From contig CAZKLS010000011.1 in the NCBI GenBank assembly GCA_964553405.1, positions 1 through 43,034 of the forward strand: a DNA stretch of 43,034 nucleotides, written 5' to 3'. Positions 8,095-16,036 of the stretch are shown here, piece by piece; the stretch's first letter is position 1, and the number at the start of each line of letters is the position of its first letter. The notes under the pieces are model-generated. The model was not told the DNA's origin and did no database searches. It saw only the letters and a program-made list of their open reading frames with translations. Source of the DNA: DATIRA01 sp964553405 (GTDB lineage Bacteria > Pseudomonadota > Gammaproteobacteria > Steroidobacterales > Steroidobacteraceae). Position numbers and translations under genes: made by a program.

Positions 8095-9149
8095 ATCCTG
8101 GATACACGACCATCTCCAAGTTCCTGATCCAGCAGGTCCCGGAGGGGCGGCAGGGTCGCGAGCTCGCGGCGTTGCTGGTGGACGTCGCGGCCGTCATCAA
8201 GGCGGTGTCGGTGGCGCTCGGCAAGGGCCGTCTGGTCGGGCTGTCCAGCCTCGCGGGCAGCGAGGAGGTCGCTGCCGCCAGCGGCCCGGACCTCGACGCG
8301 CTGGTCGACGATTACTTCGTCCGTGGCGTCGAGTGGAGCGGCCTGCTCGGCGCGCTCGCCTCGGAGGAAATGACGGAGCCTCGCTTCATCGAGGGCGAAG
8401 GGCATCTCGCGCTGGTGTTCGACCCGCTCGAGGGCTCCCAGCACCTCGACGTGAACGTATCGCTCGGCTCGATCTTCTCGGTGCTGGCGCTCCCCGACGC
8501 GGGCCGCGGCGCCGCGGCGATCTTCCAGCCGGGCACGCGGCAGCTCGCGGCCGGCTACGCGATCTACGGCCCCTCGACACAGGTCGTGCTGAGCGTGGGC
8601 CAGGGGACGCACGGTTTCACGCTCGACCGCGAGATCGGCAACTTCGTGCTGACGCACCCCGACATCAGGGTGCCCGAGGAGACTTCAGAGTACTTCATCA
8701 ATGCGTCCAACCGCCGTTTCTGGGAGCCGCCGATCACCCGTTACGTGGACGAGTGCAAGGCGGGGCGCGACGGACCGCGCGGGCGCGATTTCAACACGCG
8801 CTGGGCGGCATCGATGGTTGCGGACGTGCATCGCATCCTGATGCGCAGCGGCATCTACCTGTTCCCGCGCGACGAGCGCGAGGATCACCGCAGCGGACGC
8901 CTGCGACTGCTGTTCGAGGCGGCTCCACTCGCGATGCTGATCGAGCAGGCTGGAGGCCTGGCTTCGACCGGCCGCGGCCGCCTGCTCGAGGTCGTGCCGG
9001 AGGCGCTGCACCAGCGCGTCCCGGCGATCATGGGCTCCCGGGTCGAGGTCGAGCGCGTGCAGCGCTATCACGAGGAATACGATCGCGGCGAGGACCAGCC
9101 GTACCGCTCGCCGCTGTTCGGCGAGCGATCGCTGTTCTCCAATGCCTGA
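8088..9149 (+). CDS. Class I fructose-1,6-bisphosphatase with a variant metal motif
   Basis: A 353-residue fructose-1,6-bisphosphatase (the cbbF position), which hydrolyses FBP (and in many autotrophs SBP) to regenerate Calvin-cycle intermediates. The ATG at 8088 overlaps the end of cbbX. Family blocks are clear: ASEE (91-94), FDPLEGS (111-117), the INASNRRFWEPP and RGRDFNTRW substrate-loop blocks, MVADVHRILMRSGIYLFP and LAMLIEQAGG. The normally invariant DPLDGSSN metal/phosphate motif here reads DPLEGSQH, with Glu115 replacing a metal-binding Asp, and the RYxG(S/T) block is TRWAAS. The rest is intact and it sits in the operon, so it is probably functional but altered. Confidence 0.95.
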   Translation: MLNPGYTTISKFLIQQVPEGRQGRELAALLVDVAAVIKAVSVALGKGRLVGLSSLAGSEEVAAASGPDLDALVDDYFVRGVEWSGLLGALASEEMTEPRFIEGEGHLALVFDPLEGSQHLDVNVSLGSIFSVLALPDAGRGAAAIFQPGTRQLAAGYAIYGPSTQVVLSVGQGTHGFTLDREIGNFVLTHPDIRVPEETSEYFINASNRRFWEPPITRYVDECKAGRDGPRGRDFNTRWAASMVADVHRILMRSGIYLFPRDEREDHRSGRLRLLFEAAPLAMLIEQAGGLASTGRGRLLEVVPEALHQRVPAIMGSRVEVERVQRYHEEYDRGEDQPYRSPLFGERSLFSNA

Positions 9150-9175
9150 GCACGACTAGACCCAACGGAGCAGCC

Positions 9176-10051
9176 ATGTCGGCGCGACACCCCATCATCG
9201 CAGTCACCGGTTCGTCCGGCGCAGGAACGACCACGGTGAAGTCCACGTTCGAGTGGATCTTCCGCCGCGAGAAGATCGAGGCCGCCGTCGTCGAAGGCGA
9301 CGCTTTCCATCGCTTCGACCGCGCCGAGATGCGCGCGAAGATGCAGGAGGCGGAGGCCGCGGGCAACAAGAACCTGAGCCACTTCGGGCCGGATTCCAAC
9401 CTGTTCGGCGAGCTCGAGGAGCTGTTCCGCAGCTACGCGCTGTCGGGCAAGGGGCGCTCGCGGCGCTACGTGCACGACGCGGAGGAGGAAGCGCGTTACG
9501 GCAGCCCGCCTGGCACGTTCACGGACTGGGAGGAGATCGGCGAGGGCTCGGACCTGCTGTTCTACGAGGGCCTGCACGGCGCGGTGCAGACGGCCGAGCA
9601 CGACGTGGCGAAGCACGTCGACCTGCTGATCGGCGTGGCGCCGTCGATCAACCTCGAGTGGATCCAGAAGCTGCACCGCGACCGCAGCCGGCGCGGCTAC
9701 TCGACCGAGGCGGTGGTGGACACGATCCTGCGGCGCATGCCGGACTACGTGAACTACATCTGCCCGCAGTTCTCGCGCACGCACATCAACTTCCAGCGCG
9801 TGCCGACGGTGGACACCAGCAACCCGTTCATCGCCAAGGACATCCCGCTGGCGGACGAGAGCTTCCTGATCGTGCGCTTCGCCAACCCGAAGGGCATCGA
9901 CTTCCGCTACCTGCTGTCGATGATCCACGACTCGTTCATGTCGCGGCCGAACACGCTGGTCGTGCCGGGCGGCAAGCTGCCGCTGGCGATGCAGATCATC
10001 CTGACGCCGCTGATACTGCGGTTGATGGATACCAAGAAGCGCGCCTACTGA
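9176..10051 (+). CDS. Phosphoribulokinase
   Basis: A 291-residue class I (bacterial) phosphoribulokinase (the cbbP position), which phosphorylates ribulose-5-phosphate to RuBP, the RuBisCO substrate. The P-loop GSSGAGTTT lies at 12-20. The VEGDAFHRFDRAEM block carries the catalytic aspartate, and FYEGLHGAV corresponds to Walker B. The RRGYSTEAVVDTILRRMPDYVNYI and SRTHINFQRVPTVDTSNPF blocks are characteristic of proteobacterial PrkB/CbbP. It begins 26 bases after fbp and is the last gene of the cbb operon. No transketolase or aldolase follows, so those are encoded elsewhere. Confidence 0.97.
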   Translation: MSARHPIIAVTGSSGAGTTTVKSTFEWIFRREKIEAAVVEGDAFHRFDRAEMRAKMQEAEAAGNKNLSHFGPDSNLFGELEELFRSYALSGKGRSRRYVHDAEEEARYGSPPGTFTDWEEIGEGSDLLFYEGLHGAVQTAEHDVAKHVDLLIGVAPSINLEWIQKLHRDRSRRGYSTEAVVDTILRRMPDYVNYICPQFSRTHINFQRVPTVDTSNPFIAKDIPLADESFLIVRFANPKGIDFRYLLSMIHDSFMSRPNTLVVPGGKLPLAMQIILTPLILRLMDTKKRAY

Positions 10052-10073
10052 GTCCGCGGCGTTCGCCGCTCAG
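10048..10073. terminator. GC-rich hairpin between convergent prk and the RetSat-like gene
   Basis: CTGAG (10048-10052) pairs with CTCAG (10069-10073), and GCGGCG (10056-10061) pairs with CGCCGC (10064-10069) around a TT loop. The hairpin spans both stop codons of the convergent genes and could terminate transcription in both directions. There is no T-tract, so Rho-independent action is uncertain. Confidence 0.35.
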
Positions 10074-11689
10074 CCGAACACCCGCTTCATCAGCGGCATC
10101 ATGCGCCGCGCGCCGGCGATCGCGGTCGCGCTGGCCATGCCGCCCATCATCGCGCCGGCCACGCCGCAGGACATGATGTCCTGGCCGGTCAGCCACAGGC
10201 CCGGGATCCGGGTGCGTGGCCGCAGCCAGTCCTGGCCGAAGCGGGCAGGGTCGTGGTCCAGCCCGTACAGCTCCCCGCGGTTCCAGCCGCAGAACCACTG
10301 CATCGAGAGCGGCGTCGAGACCTCCCAGTAGTCCACGCGGCCGCGCAGCTGCGGCAGCTTCTGGTAGAGATGCTCGAGCAGTCGTTCGCCGAGCTGCGTC
10401 TTCAGCGCCTCGTAGTCATCGCCGCGCTTGCCCCAGGTGGTGCCGGCCCAGCGCTCGAACAGCGAGTACGGTGCCGGCGCGACGATTTCGATCGTCGCGC
10501 GCCCGGGATGGCGCCGCTCGAAGTCGGGGTCCTTGGCCGACGGAAAGGAGATGTACACGACCGGAAACGGCGCCGACGGGTCGGCGACGAAACGGTCCAC
10601 CGCGCCGTCGTAGTCGTTGTCCGGATAGATCCAGTAGTTGGTACGCGGCAACCCGAGCTCGGCGGCGGTACCCTCGAGGCCGATGTAGACGCCGAGGTGC
10701 CCCATGCTGGGGCCCACGCGTTCGAGCAGCTGCTGGTACCCGTGGGCGCGCGAGACTTCGGCGGGCACCAGGCCGGTGAGCGTGTTGACGACGCCGGCGT
10801 CCGAGACGACGCAGGGCGACTCGATCTCGTGGCCGTCAGCCATCCGCACGCCGCGCGCGCGGCCGTCGCGCAACAGGACTTCCTCGACCCTCGCGTAGGT
10901 GAACACTTCGCCGCCGCTGCGCCGGATCCGGGGCAGCATCGTCTCGGCCAAGCGCCACGCGCCGCCGACCGGGTAGTAGCCGCCGTGCAGGTAGTGCCTG
11001 GCGATCAGCGCCTGCATCACGAACGCGGAACGCTTCGGCGGCAGCCCGAGGTCGCCCCATTGCCCGGTCAGCACCGCGATCAGCTCGGGGTCGTCGGTGA
11101 GTTCGCGCAGCACCTCCCAGGTCGTGCTGCCGAAGAACCCGGGCAGGCGACGGCGCAGCAGCGGGCCCGCTATCGCCGCCTGCCACGGTGGCATCGTGCG
11201 CGCCAGCATCAGCGTCCGCATCGCGCGGGACGCTTCGCCGAGCAGTTCGAGGTAGCGGTCGATCGCGGTCTGCTCGGCGGGGAAGTAGCCGAGCAGGTTC
11301 TCCCGGAAGGCGTCCCGGCCCGCGACAGCCTCGTAGGTGTTTCCGCCGATGTAGAAGCGGTCGTAGCGTTCGGCCATCGGGGCCCACTGCAACTGCCCCT
11401 CGGTCAGGAAGTCCATCAGCCGCCGGCTGGTCGTCGCGGCGCCCATGTCGCCGATGTAATGAACGCCGACGTCCCATTCGTAGCCCCGGCGCTCGTAGCT
11501 GTGCGTGGAGCCGCCGGCCGTGTAGTGCTGCTCGAGCACCGCCACGCGCCAGCCGAGCTCGGCCAGCAGTGCGGCGCTGGTGAGCCCGCCGATTCCCGAG
11601 CCGATCACGAGCGCGTCATAGGGTCCCTCGAGTCGCGACGCACGGTAACGACGGCCTATCCGGAGCTTGCTGGGTTCGAGTTTCGGCAT
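10070..11689 (-). CDS. RetSat/CrtI-like FAD-dependent oxidoreductase
   Basis: A 539-residue protein of the phytoene desaturase / all-trans-retinol 13,14-reductase (retinol saturase) group. The Rossmann FAD motif is near residue 28 (VIGSGIGGLTSAALLAELG), followed by the GG doublet in EQHYTAGGSTHSYERRG. The VGVHYIG block and the C-terminal LWLTGQDIMSCGVAGAMMGG are signatures of the RetSat/CRTISO branch rather than classical CrtI. Such enzymes saturate, desaturate or isomerise polyene or other lipid substrates; the substrate here is unknown. No carotenoid genes (crtB, crtE, crtY) lie nearby. The ATG at 11689 is divergent from the metallopeptidase gene with 39 bases between them. The frame remains open upstream, but that part is a shadow. 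Confidence 0.88.
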   Translation of the reverse strand: MPKLEPSKLRIGRRYRASRLEGPYDALVIGSGIGGLTSAALLAELGWRVAVLEQHYTAGGSTHSYERRGYEWDVGVHYIGDMGAATTSRRLMDFLTEGQLQWAPMAERYDRFYIGGNTYEAVAGRDAFRENLLGYFPAEQTAIDRYLELLGEASRAMRTLMLARTMPPWQAAIAGPLLRRRLPGFFGSTTWEVLRELTDDPELIAVLTGQWGDLGLPPKRSAFVMQALIARHYLHGGYYPVGGAWRLAETMLPRIRRSGGEVFTYARVEEVLLRDGRARGVRMADGHEIESPCVVSDAGVVNTLTGLVPAEVSRAHGYQQLLERVGPSMGHLGVYIGLEGTAAELGLPRTNYWIYPDNDYDGAVDRFVADPSAPFPVVYISFPSAKDPDFERRHPGRATIEIVAPAPYSLFERWAGTTWGKRGDDYEALKTQLGERLLEHLYQKLPQLRGRVDYWEVSTPLSMQWFCGWNRGELYGLDHDPARFGQDWLRPRTRIPGLWLTGQDIMSCGVAGAMMGGMASATAIAGARRMMPLMKRVFG

Positions 11690-11728
11690 GGATGGACCTC
11701 TGCGCGCCCTACGGTAACATCCGCGGCG

Positions 11729-12766
11729 ATGGGGACGAAGCGCAGCGGCGGGCAGTGGCGACCGCGATGGGAGAACCTCGCGGACCCGGACCTGCTGCGC
11801 ATGCGATTCAGCGCGCTCGGGCTGCGACCCGAGCGCAGCTCGATCTGGCCGGACGTCGAGCGCCTGTACGCAGAGCTCGCGCGCCGGGGCATCCGGTTCC
11901 GCCCCCACGTCTGGTTCTCCGAGGAATGGTTCTCCCCGGACGGCGTGCCTGGAATCGCTGTGCCGTTCTACCTGGCACACCCGCGCCTGAAGCGGCTCGA
12001 GCAGCGGTTGATGGGCGAGGCGGAGGGGGGCAGCCGCAAGTGGCTGATGCGCATACTGCGCCACGAGGCCGGGCATGCGCTCGACACCGCCTACGGCCTC
12101 AGGAGACGGGCCGAGTGGCGGCGGGTCTTCGGCAAGTCCTCGAAGCCCTACCCGCACGACTACTCGCCGCGACCGAGCAGCCGGCAGCACGTGCTGCACC
12201 TCGGGCACTGGTACGCGCAGAGCCACCCGACCGAGGATTTTGCCGAGACGTTCGCCGTCTGGCTGCAGCCGAAGGCGCGCTGGCGACGCGATTACGATGG
12301 CTGGCCCGCGCTCGAGAAGCTCGAGTACGTGGATCGGCTGATGGCCGAAATCGCGGAACGTGCGCCCGTCCGGCGCGACCGGGCCCGGCTCGAGCCGGTG
12401 TCGGACAACCGCCGGACGCTGCAGGAGCACTACCGGCGCAAGGCCACGCGCTACCGGCAGTTCGACCGCCGCTACGACGCCTGGTTGCGCCGGGCCTTCG
12501 CGACGCGCGAGGCGCGTCCTGCCGGCGTGCCGGCCGGCCGCTTCATCCGCGAGATCGAGCCGCAACTGCGGCGCCTGCTGGTGCGACGGGCGCGGCTTCA
12601 CCCCTACGCAGTCGACCACGTGATCGAGATGGTGCTGCGGCGCGTGCGACAACTCGACCTGGTGCTGCGCGGGCCTCGCAGGGACAACAAGCGGCGGGTG
12701 GTGCGCCTGCACGAGCGCATCGTGCTGGACCTGCTGCGACGCAACCGGGAGAACTACGCGCTATGA
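11729..12766 (+). CDS. Putative zinc metallopeptidase, HExxH type
   Basis: A 345-residue soluble protein with a clear zincin signature: HEAGH at 112-116 followed by ALDTAYGLR, and downstream PTEDFAETFAVWL (E169/E173), the usual position of the third zinc ligand in HExxH...ExxxE peptidases. No signal peptide is present, so it should be cytoplasmic. The C-terminal half is extremely arginine-rich, with long charged helices. It resembles proteins annotated only as putative zinc-binding metallopeptidase. Its stop overlaps the start of the following ATP-grasp gene (ATGA), so the two are translationally coupled. The intergenic space to the divergent oxidoreductase is only 39 bases, so the promoters must overlap or lie within genes. 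Confidence 0.75.
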   Translation: MGTKRSGGQWRPRWENLADPDLLRMRFSALGLRPERSSIWPDVERLYAELARRGIRFRPHVWFSEEWFSPDGVPGIAVPFYLAHPRLKRLEQRLMGEAEGGSRKWLMRILRHEAGHALDTAYGLRRRAEWRRVFGKSSKPYPHDYSPRPSSRQHVLHLGHWYAQSHPTEDFAETFAVWLQPKARWRRDYDGWPALEKLEYVDRLMAEIAERAPVRRDRARLEPVSDNRRTLQEHYRRKATRYRQFDRRYDAWLRRAFATREARPAGVPAGRFIREIEPQLRRLLVRRARLHPYAVDHVIEMVLRRVRQLDLVLRGPRRDNKRRVVRLHERIVLDLLRRNRENYAL

Positions 12767-13797
12767 GGCGCAAACGCGTACTGCTGATGGTGCACGAGTC
12801 GCTCGTGCCGCCGACGGATCTCGCCGGGCTCGGCGAGGCGGATATCGAGGAATGTCGGACCGAGTACAACGTCTATTCGACGTTGTGCAACCTGGGGCAC
12901 GAGGTGCGTGTCATCGGCGTCGGCGACCGCCTGACCGAACTCCGCGAGGCGATCCGCGACTGGCGGCCCCACGTGGTGTTCAACCTGCTCGAGGAGTTCT
13001 CGGGGATCGTCTCCTACGATCACTACATCGTCGCCTACCTGGAGCTGATGCGGCAGCCCTACACCGGCTGCAACCCGCGCGGCATGATGCTGTCGCGCGA
13101 CAAGGTGCTCACCAAGCAGGTGCTGTCCTCGCACCGCATCCCGACGCCGCGCTTCCAGCTGTTTCCCTACGGCCGGCGCTTCAGGGAGCCGAAGCGGCTC
13201 ACGTTCCCGCTGTTCGTCAAGTCGGCCACCGACGACGCGTCGCTCGGCATCTCGCAGGCCTCGGTCGTCGAGGACATGGCGCGGCTGCGCGAGCGGGTCG
13301 AGTTCATCCACGAGCAGGTGCAGAGCGATGCGCTGGTCGAGGAATACATCGACGGGCGCGAGCTGTACATCGGCGTGCTGGGCAACGAGCGACTGACGAC
13401 GCTGCCCGTCTGGGAGATGAACTTCGGCACGCTGCCGGACGTCCAGTCCGGCATCGCGACGCGCAAGGTCAAGTGGGACCGCGGCTACCAGTCCAGGCAC
13501 GGGATCTCGACGGGTCCGGCCGCCGGGCTCGGCGCCGCCCAGGCCGAGCGGCTCAGCCGGATCGCGAAGCGGATCTTCCGCGCGCTGTACATGAGCGGAT
13601 ATGCGCGGATGGATCTGCGCATGCGCCCGGACGGCAGCGTTTTCGTGCTGGAGGCGAACGCGAACCCCAACCTGACCTACGGCGAGGACTTCGCCGAGTC
13701 CGCGGAGACCGTCGGCATCGGCTACGAGGCCTTGATCGCCCGCATCGTGAACCTGGGGCTCGCCTACGAACCGGAGTGGCGTTTGTTCGAGAGCTGA
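12763..13797 (+). CDS. ATP-grasp ligase, D-Ala-D-Ala ligase-like
   Basis: A 344-residue ATP-grasp enzyme. The N-terminal pre-ATP-grasp region (LLMVHESL...GHEVRVIGVGD) leads into the ATP-binding domain with FVKSATDDASLGIS, VEEYIDGRELYIGVLG and the terminal metal/substrate block RMDLRMRPDG...EANANPN (about 295-320), the Ddl-like Mg site. The usual Ddl serine/glutamate block for the first D-Ala is not recognisable, and the protein is not in a mur/fts cluster, so a true cell-wall ligase is unlikely. It starts with a 4-base overlap of the zinc-peptidase gene. A carboxylate-amine ligase coupled with a peptidase suggests that the pair makes and processes a small peptide or peptide-like bond; that role is inference. 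Confidence 0.8.
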   Translation: MRRKRVLLMVHESLVPPTDLAGLGEADIEECRTEYNVYSTLCNLGHEVRVIGVGDRLTELREAIRDWRPHVVFNLLEEFSGIVSYDHYIVAYLELMRQPYTGCNPRGMMLSRDKVLTKQVLSSHRIPTPRFQLFPYGRRFREPKRLTFPLFVKSATDDASLGISQASVVEDMARLRERVEFIHEQVQSDALVEEYIDGRELYIGVLGNERLTTLPVWEMNFGTLPDVQSGIATRKVKWDRGYQSRHGISTGPAAGLGAAQAERLSRIAKRIFRALYMSGYARMDLRMRPDGSVFVLEANANPNLTYGEDFAESAETVGIGYEALIARIVNLGLAYEPEWRLFES

Positions 13798-13832
13798 GCT
13801 CGGCATCAGGTGCCGTACGGACCCGCGGACCG

Positions 13833-15929
13833 TCAAAACCTGTAAGTCAGCGTTGCTCGCAGCGTGCGCGGCTCGACGGGGTGAAAGTGGATGTCGGACA
13901 CGGGCTCCGGCTCGCCGGGCAGCCGCGACTCGTAGTAGTACGTGATGTCGTTGTCGTCGGCGTCGAACAGGTTGAACACGGTGACGAAGCCGCTCAACGC
14001 CCGTGTGAAGTGGTAGCCCAGTTCGAGGTTCACCAACGTCGTCGGGTCCGAGCGGACGCTGTCGTCCTCGGTCAGCGGGGCGGCGCCGAAATGCCTGAGC
14101 CGGGCCCCGCCGAACCAGCCGTCAGGCCGGTCCACGGTGATGCCGATCGAAGCGACGGATTCCACGGCACCCGGGATGTGGTCGCCGGCGGGATCGGCGT
14201 CGCGGAAGCGTGCCCGGGTCCAGGCGAGGTCCGCGTCGACGATCAGCCAGTCGAGCGGCGTCCAGAACAGGCCGAGCTCGATGCCTGTACGCCGACTCCC
14301 GCGGCTCGCCTCGGTGGTGCCGCCGTCGCCGACGAACAGCAGTTCGGAATCGATGTCCAGGTTCCACAGCGCCAGCGACAGTTGCAGACCCGGCACGATG
14401 GCGCTGCGCAGGCCGATCTCCGCGCCCTCGGCCGGCACCAGCGGATCCACCGGATCCACGGGGCTCACGCCGTCGGTGGGATCGACCCGTATCGTCGTGC
14501 CACGGGCGTCGTTGCTATGAAAGCCCCGGCCGAGGTTGAGGAAATACTCGGTTTGCGCCCAGGGCCCGAACACCAGCGTCAGCTTGGGACTCAGGATCGA
14601 ATCGCTGGTGCTGCCGGAATTCACTGCCAGGTCGCTGTCCACGTCGAAGTTGAAGTAGTCGTAGCGCAGGCCGGCCTCGATTCTCAGCCAGTCGTTCCAC
14701 TGCCGATCGTCGGTCACCCACGCCGAGTAGCTGCCCTGCCGCACGACGTCCTCGCGAATCGTCCGGTAGCGTCGTCCCGCCTGCGTCAGGTACAGGCCGA
14801 CCGGGTCGATGTCGTCCAGCCGAAACTCCGCCCCCGCCTCGACCGTGCCCGGGACGGTCCCTATCGCCAGCGGCCACTGGTAACCGAACCGTCCGCCGAA
14901 TACGCGTCGCTGGTCGTACTGTTCGAACTGGTCGCCGTTCGTCTCGTCGATCGCGTAGGTGAAGTTGGACACCAGCTCGAGCCCGTAGTCGATCGCATAG
15001 GCGTTGGCGCGCCAGCCGCGCCCGTCTTCCACGGACCAGCCGTCCGCCGACAGGCTGTAGCGGTGTGAACTTCCGCCGTCGGTCGGGTCGATGTACCCGA
15101 ACCGGGACACGAGCCCCTGATTCACCGCGCGCTCCGGGATCTGGTCCGTGCTGTCCCAGCGGCCGTCGTAGCCCATGCCGGTCACCGACCACCCGCGCTC
15201 CGCGGTACCTCGCGAATATCCCGCGATCGCGCTGACCTTGCGGAAGTCCTGCGGGAGCTTCCAGGGACCGTCGTAGCTCGAGTAGTCCAGCGCGAGCAGC
15301 AGGGACCCGCCACCGAGTTCAGGCGAGGCGGCCAGCAGCGCACGGTAATAGTCGTGCTCGCCGACCGTGACGCCGACCAGCGGCGCGTCGAGCGATTTCC
15401 GGTAAATGAGGTCGGCTGCGCCGGCAGCCGAGAAGTTGCCCTCCTCGGCGTAATAGGTCCCCTTGCGGTAGCGGACCTCCTCGAGCAGTTCCGGGATCAG
15501 GAAGTTGATGTCGGCATAGCCCTGCCCGTGCCCGTGCGTCGGCATGTTGACCGGGATGCCGTCGACCCGTGTCGTGAAGTCGGTGCCGTGGTCGAGGTTG
15601 AAGCCCCGCAGGTAGTATTGGTTCGCCTTGCCGTCGCCGCTGTGCTGCGTGACCACCAGGCCCGGGACCGTCTCGAGCACCTCGCCGGGTCTCAGCACCG
15701 GGCGCGCCTCGATCTGCACCGCGAGCACGATGCCCTCGCTCGCGGCCCGCGACTCGCCGATCAGCCCGATGCGGCGGGCGCTGACGACGATTTCCTCCAG
15801 CGCCTCGGCGTCGATTTGCGCGGAGGTGGGGACGCCACCCGCATGGAGCAGTGCCGGGGCCGCAGCCAGCAACGCGGCGACCCCGCGCCATGCCGGGAGG
15901 CATTTGCCAGCGGTGTGGTCCGGCTGCAT
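13833..15929 (-). CDS. TonB-dependent outer-membrane receptor, probably for nickel
   Basis: A 698-residue receptor. Residues 1-31 form a signal peptide (hydrophobic AALLAAAPALLHAGG), followed by a TonB-box-like EEIVVSARR. The plug domain contains VLETVPGLVVTQHSGDGKAN and YYLRGFNLDHGTDF, and includes a His/Gly-rich MPTHGHGQGYADINF loop. The rest is a 22-strand-type beta-barrel that ends in a terminal phenylalanine (TLTYRF). Its start is divergent from nikR, and a NikR operator lies between them. I therefore infer that it imports nickel chelates and is repressed by nickel-loaded NikR. Without that operator it would be annotated only as a siderophore-type receptor. Confidence 0.92.
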   Translation of the reverse strand: MQPDHTAGKCLPAWRGVAALLAAAPALLHAGGVPTSAQIDAEALEEIVVSARRIGLIGESRAASEGIVLAVQIEARPVLRPGEVLETVPGLVVTQHSGDGKANQYYLRGFNLDHGTDFTTRVDGIPVNMPTHGHGQGYADINFLIPELLEEVRYRKGTYYAEEGNFSAAGAADLIYRKSLDAPLVGVTVGEHDYYRALLAASPELGGGSLLLALDYSSYDGPWKLPQDFRKVSAIAGYSRGTAERGWSVTGMGYDGRWDSTDQIPERAVNQGLVSRFGYIDPTDGGSSHRYSLSADGWSVEDGRGWRANAYAIDYGLELVSNFTYAIDETNGDQFEQYDQRRVFGGRFGYQWPLAIGTVPGTVEAGAEFRLDDIDPVGLYLTQAGRRYRTIREDVVRQGSYSAWVTDDRQWNDWLRIEAGLRYDYFNFDVDSDLAVNSGSTSDSILSPKLTLVFGPWAQTEYFLNLGRGFHSNDARGTTIRVDPTDGVSPVDPVDPLVPAEGAEIGLRSAIVPGLQLSLALWNLDIDSELLFVGDGGTTEASRGSRRTGIELGLFWTPLDWLIVDADLAWTRARFRDADPAGDHIPGAVESVASIGITVDRPDGWFGGARLRHFGAAPLTEDDSVRSDPTTLVNLELGYHFTRALSGFVTVFNLFDADDNDITYYYESRLPGEPEPVSDIHFHPVEPRTLRATLTYRF

Positions 15930-15987
15930 GATCCCTCGGAGTCTCCGCGGCGTCGTCGCGATGATCCCGCGGACACGCTAGCAGTGG

Positions 15988-16015
15988 GTATGAGGAAAGT
16001 AAATAAAGTGCATAC
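15988..16015. promoter_or_regulatory. NikR operator between the TonB receptor gene and nikR
   Basis: GTATGA (15988-15993) and GCATAC (16010-16015) are separated by exactly 16 bases. The established NikR box is GTATGA-N16-TCATAC, so only one of twelve half-site bases differs, and the flanking G/C bases extend the dyad. It lies 21 bases before the nikR ATG and 58 bases before the start codon of the receptor, so bound NikR could control both directions. The spacer is AT-rich, as in known NikR boxes. Confidence 0.85.
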
Positions 16016-16036
16016 CGAAACGGATCGGAGTTCCTG

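Noticed and set aside
10253..11728. Extended N-terminus of the metallopeptidase frame
   Set aside because: This part is antisense to the RetSat-like gene, and the translation lacks motifs until the ATG at 11729.
12763..13797. ddl (D-alanine-D-alanine ligase) as gene symbol
   Set aside because: It is Ddl-like only in the ATP-grasp core. The first-substrate block is not recognisable and the context is not cell-wall synthesis.
13801..13815. CGGCA-N5-TGCCG hairpin between the ATP-grasp and TonB genes
   Set aside because: The stem is only 5 bp with no T-run, which is expected by chance at this GC content.
12852..15068. 738-residue plus-strand open frame
   Set aside because: It runs antisense through the TonB receptor and out of frame through the ATP-grasp gene. 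Its sequence is low-complexity Arg/Ala/Gly-rich, as expected from a high-GC shadow frame.
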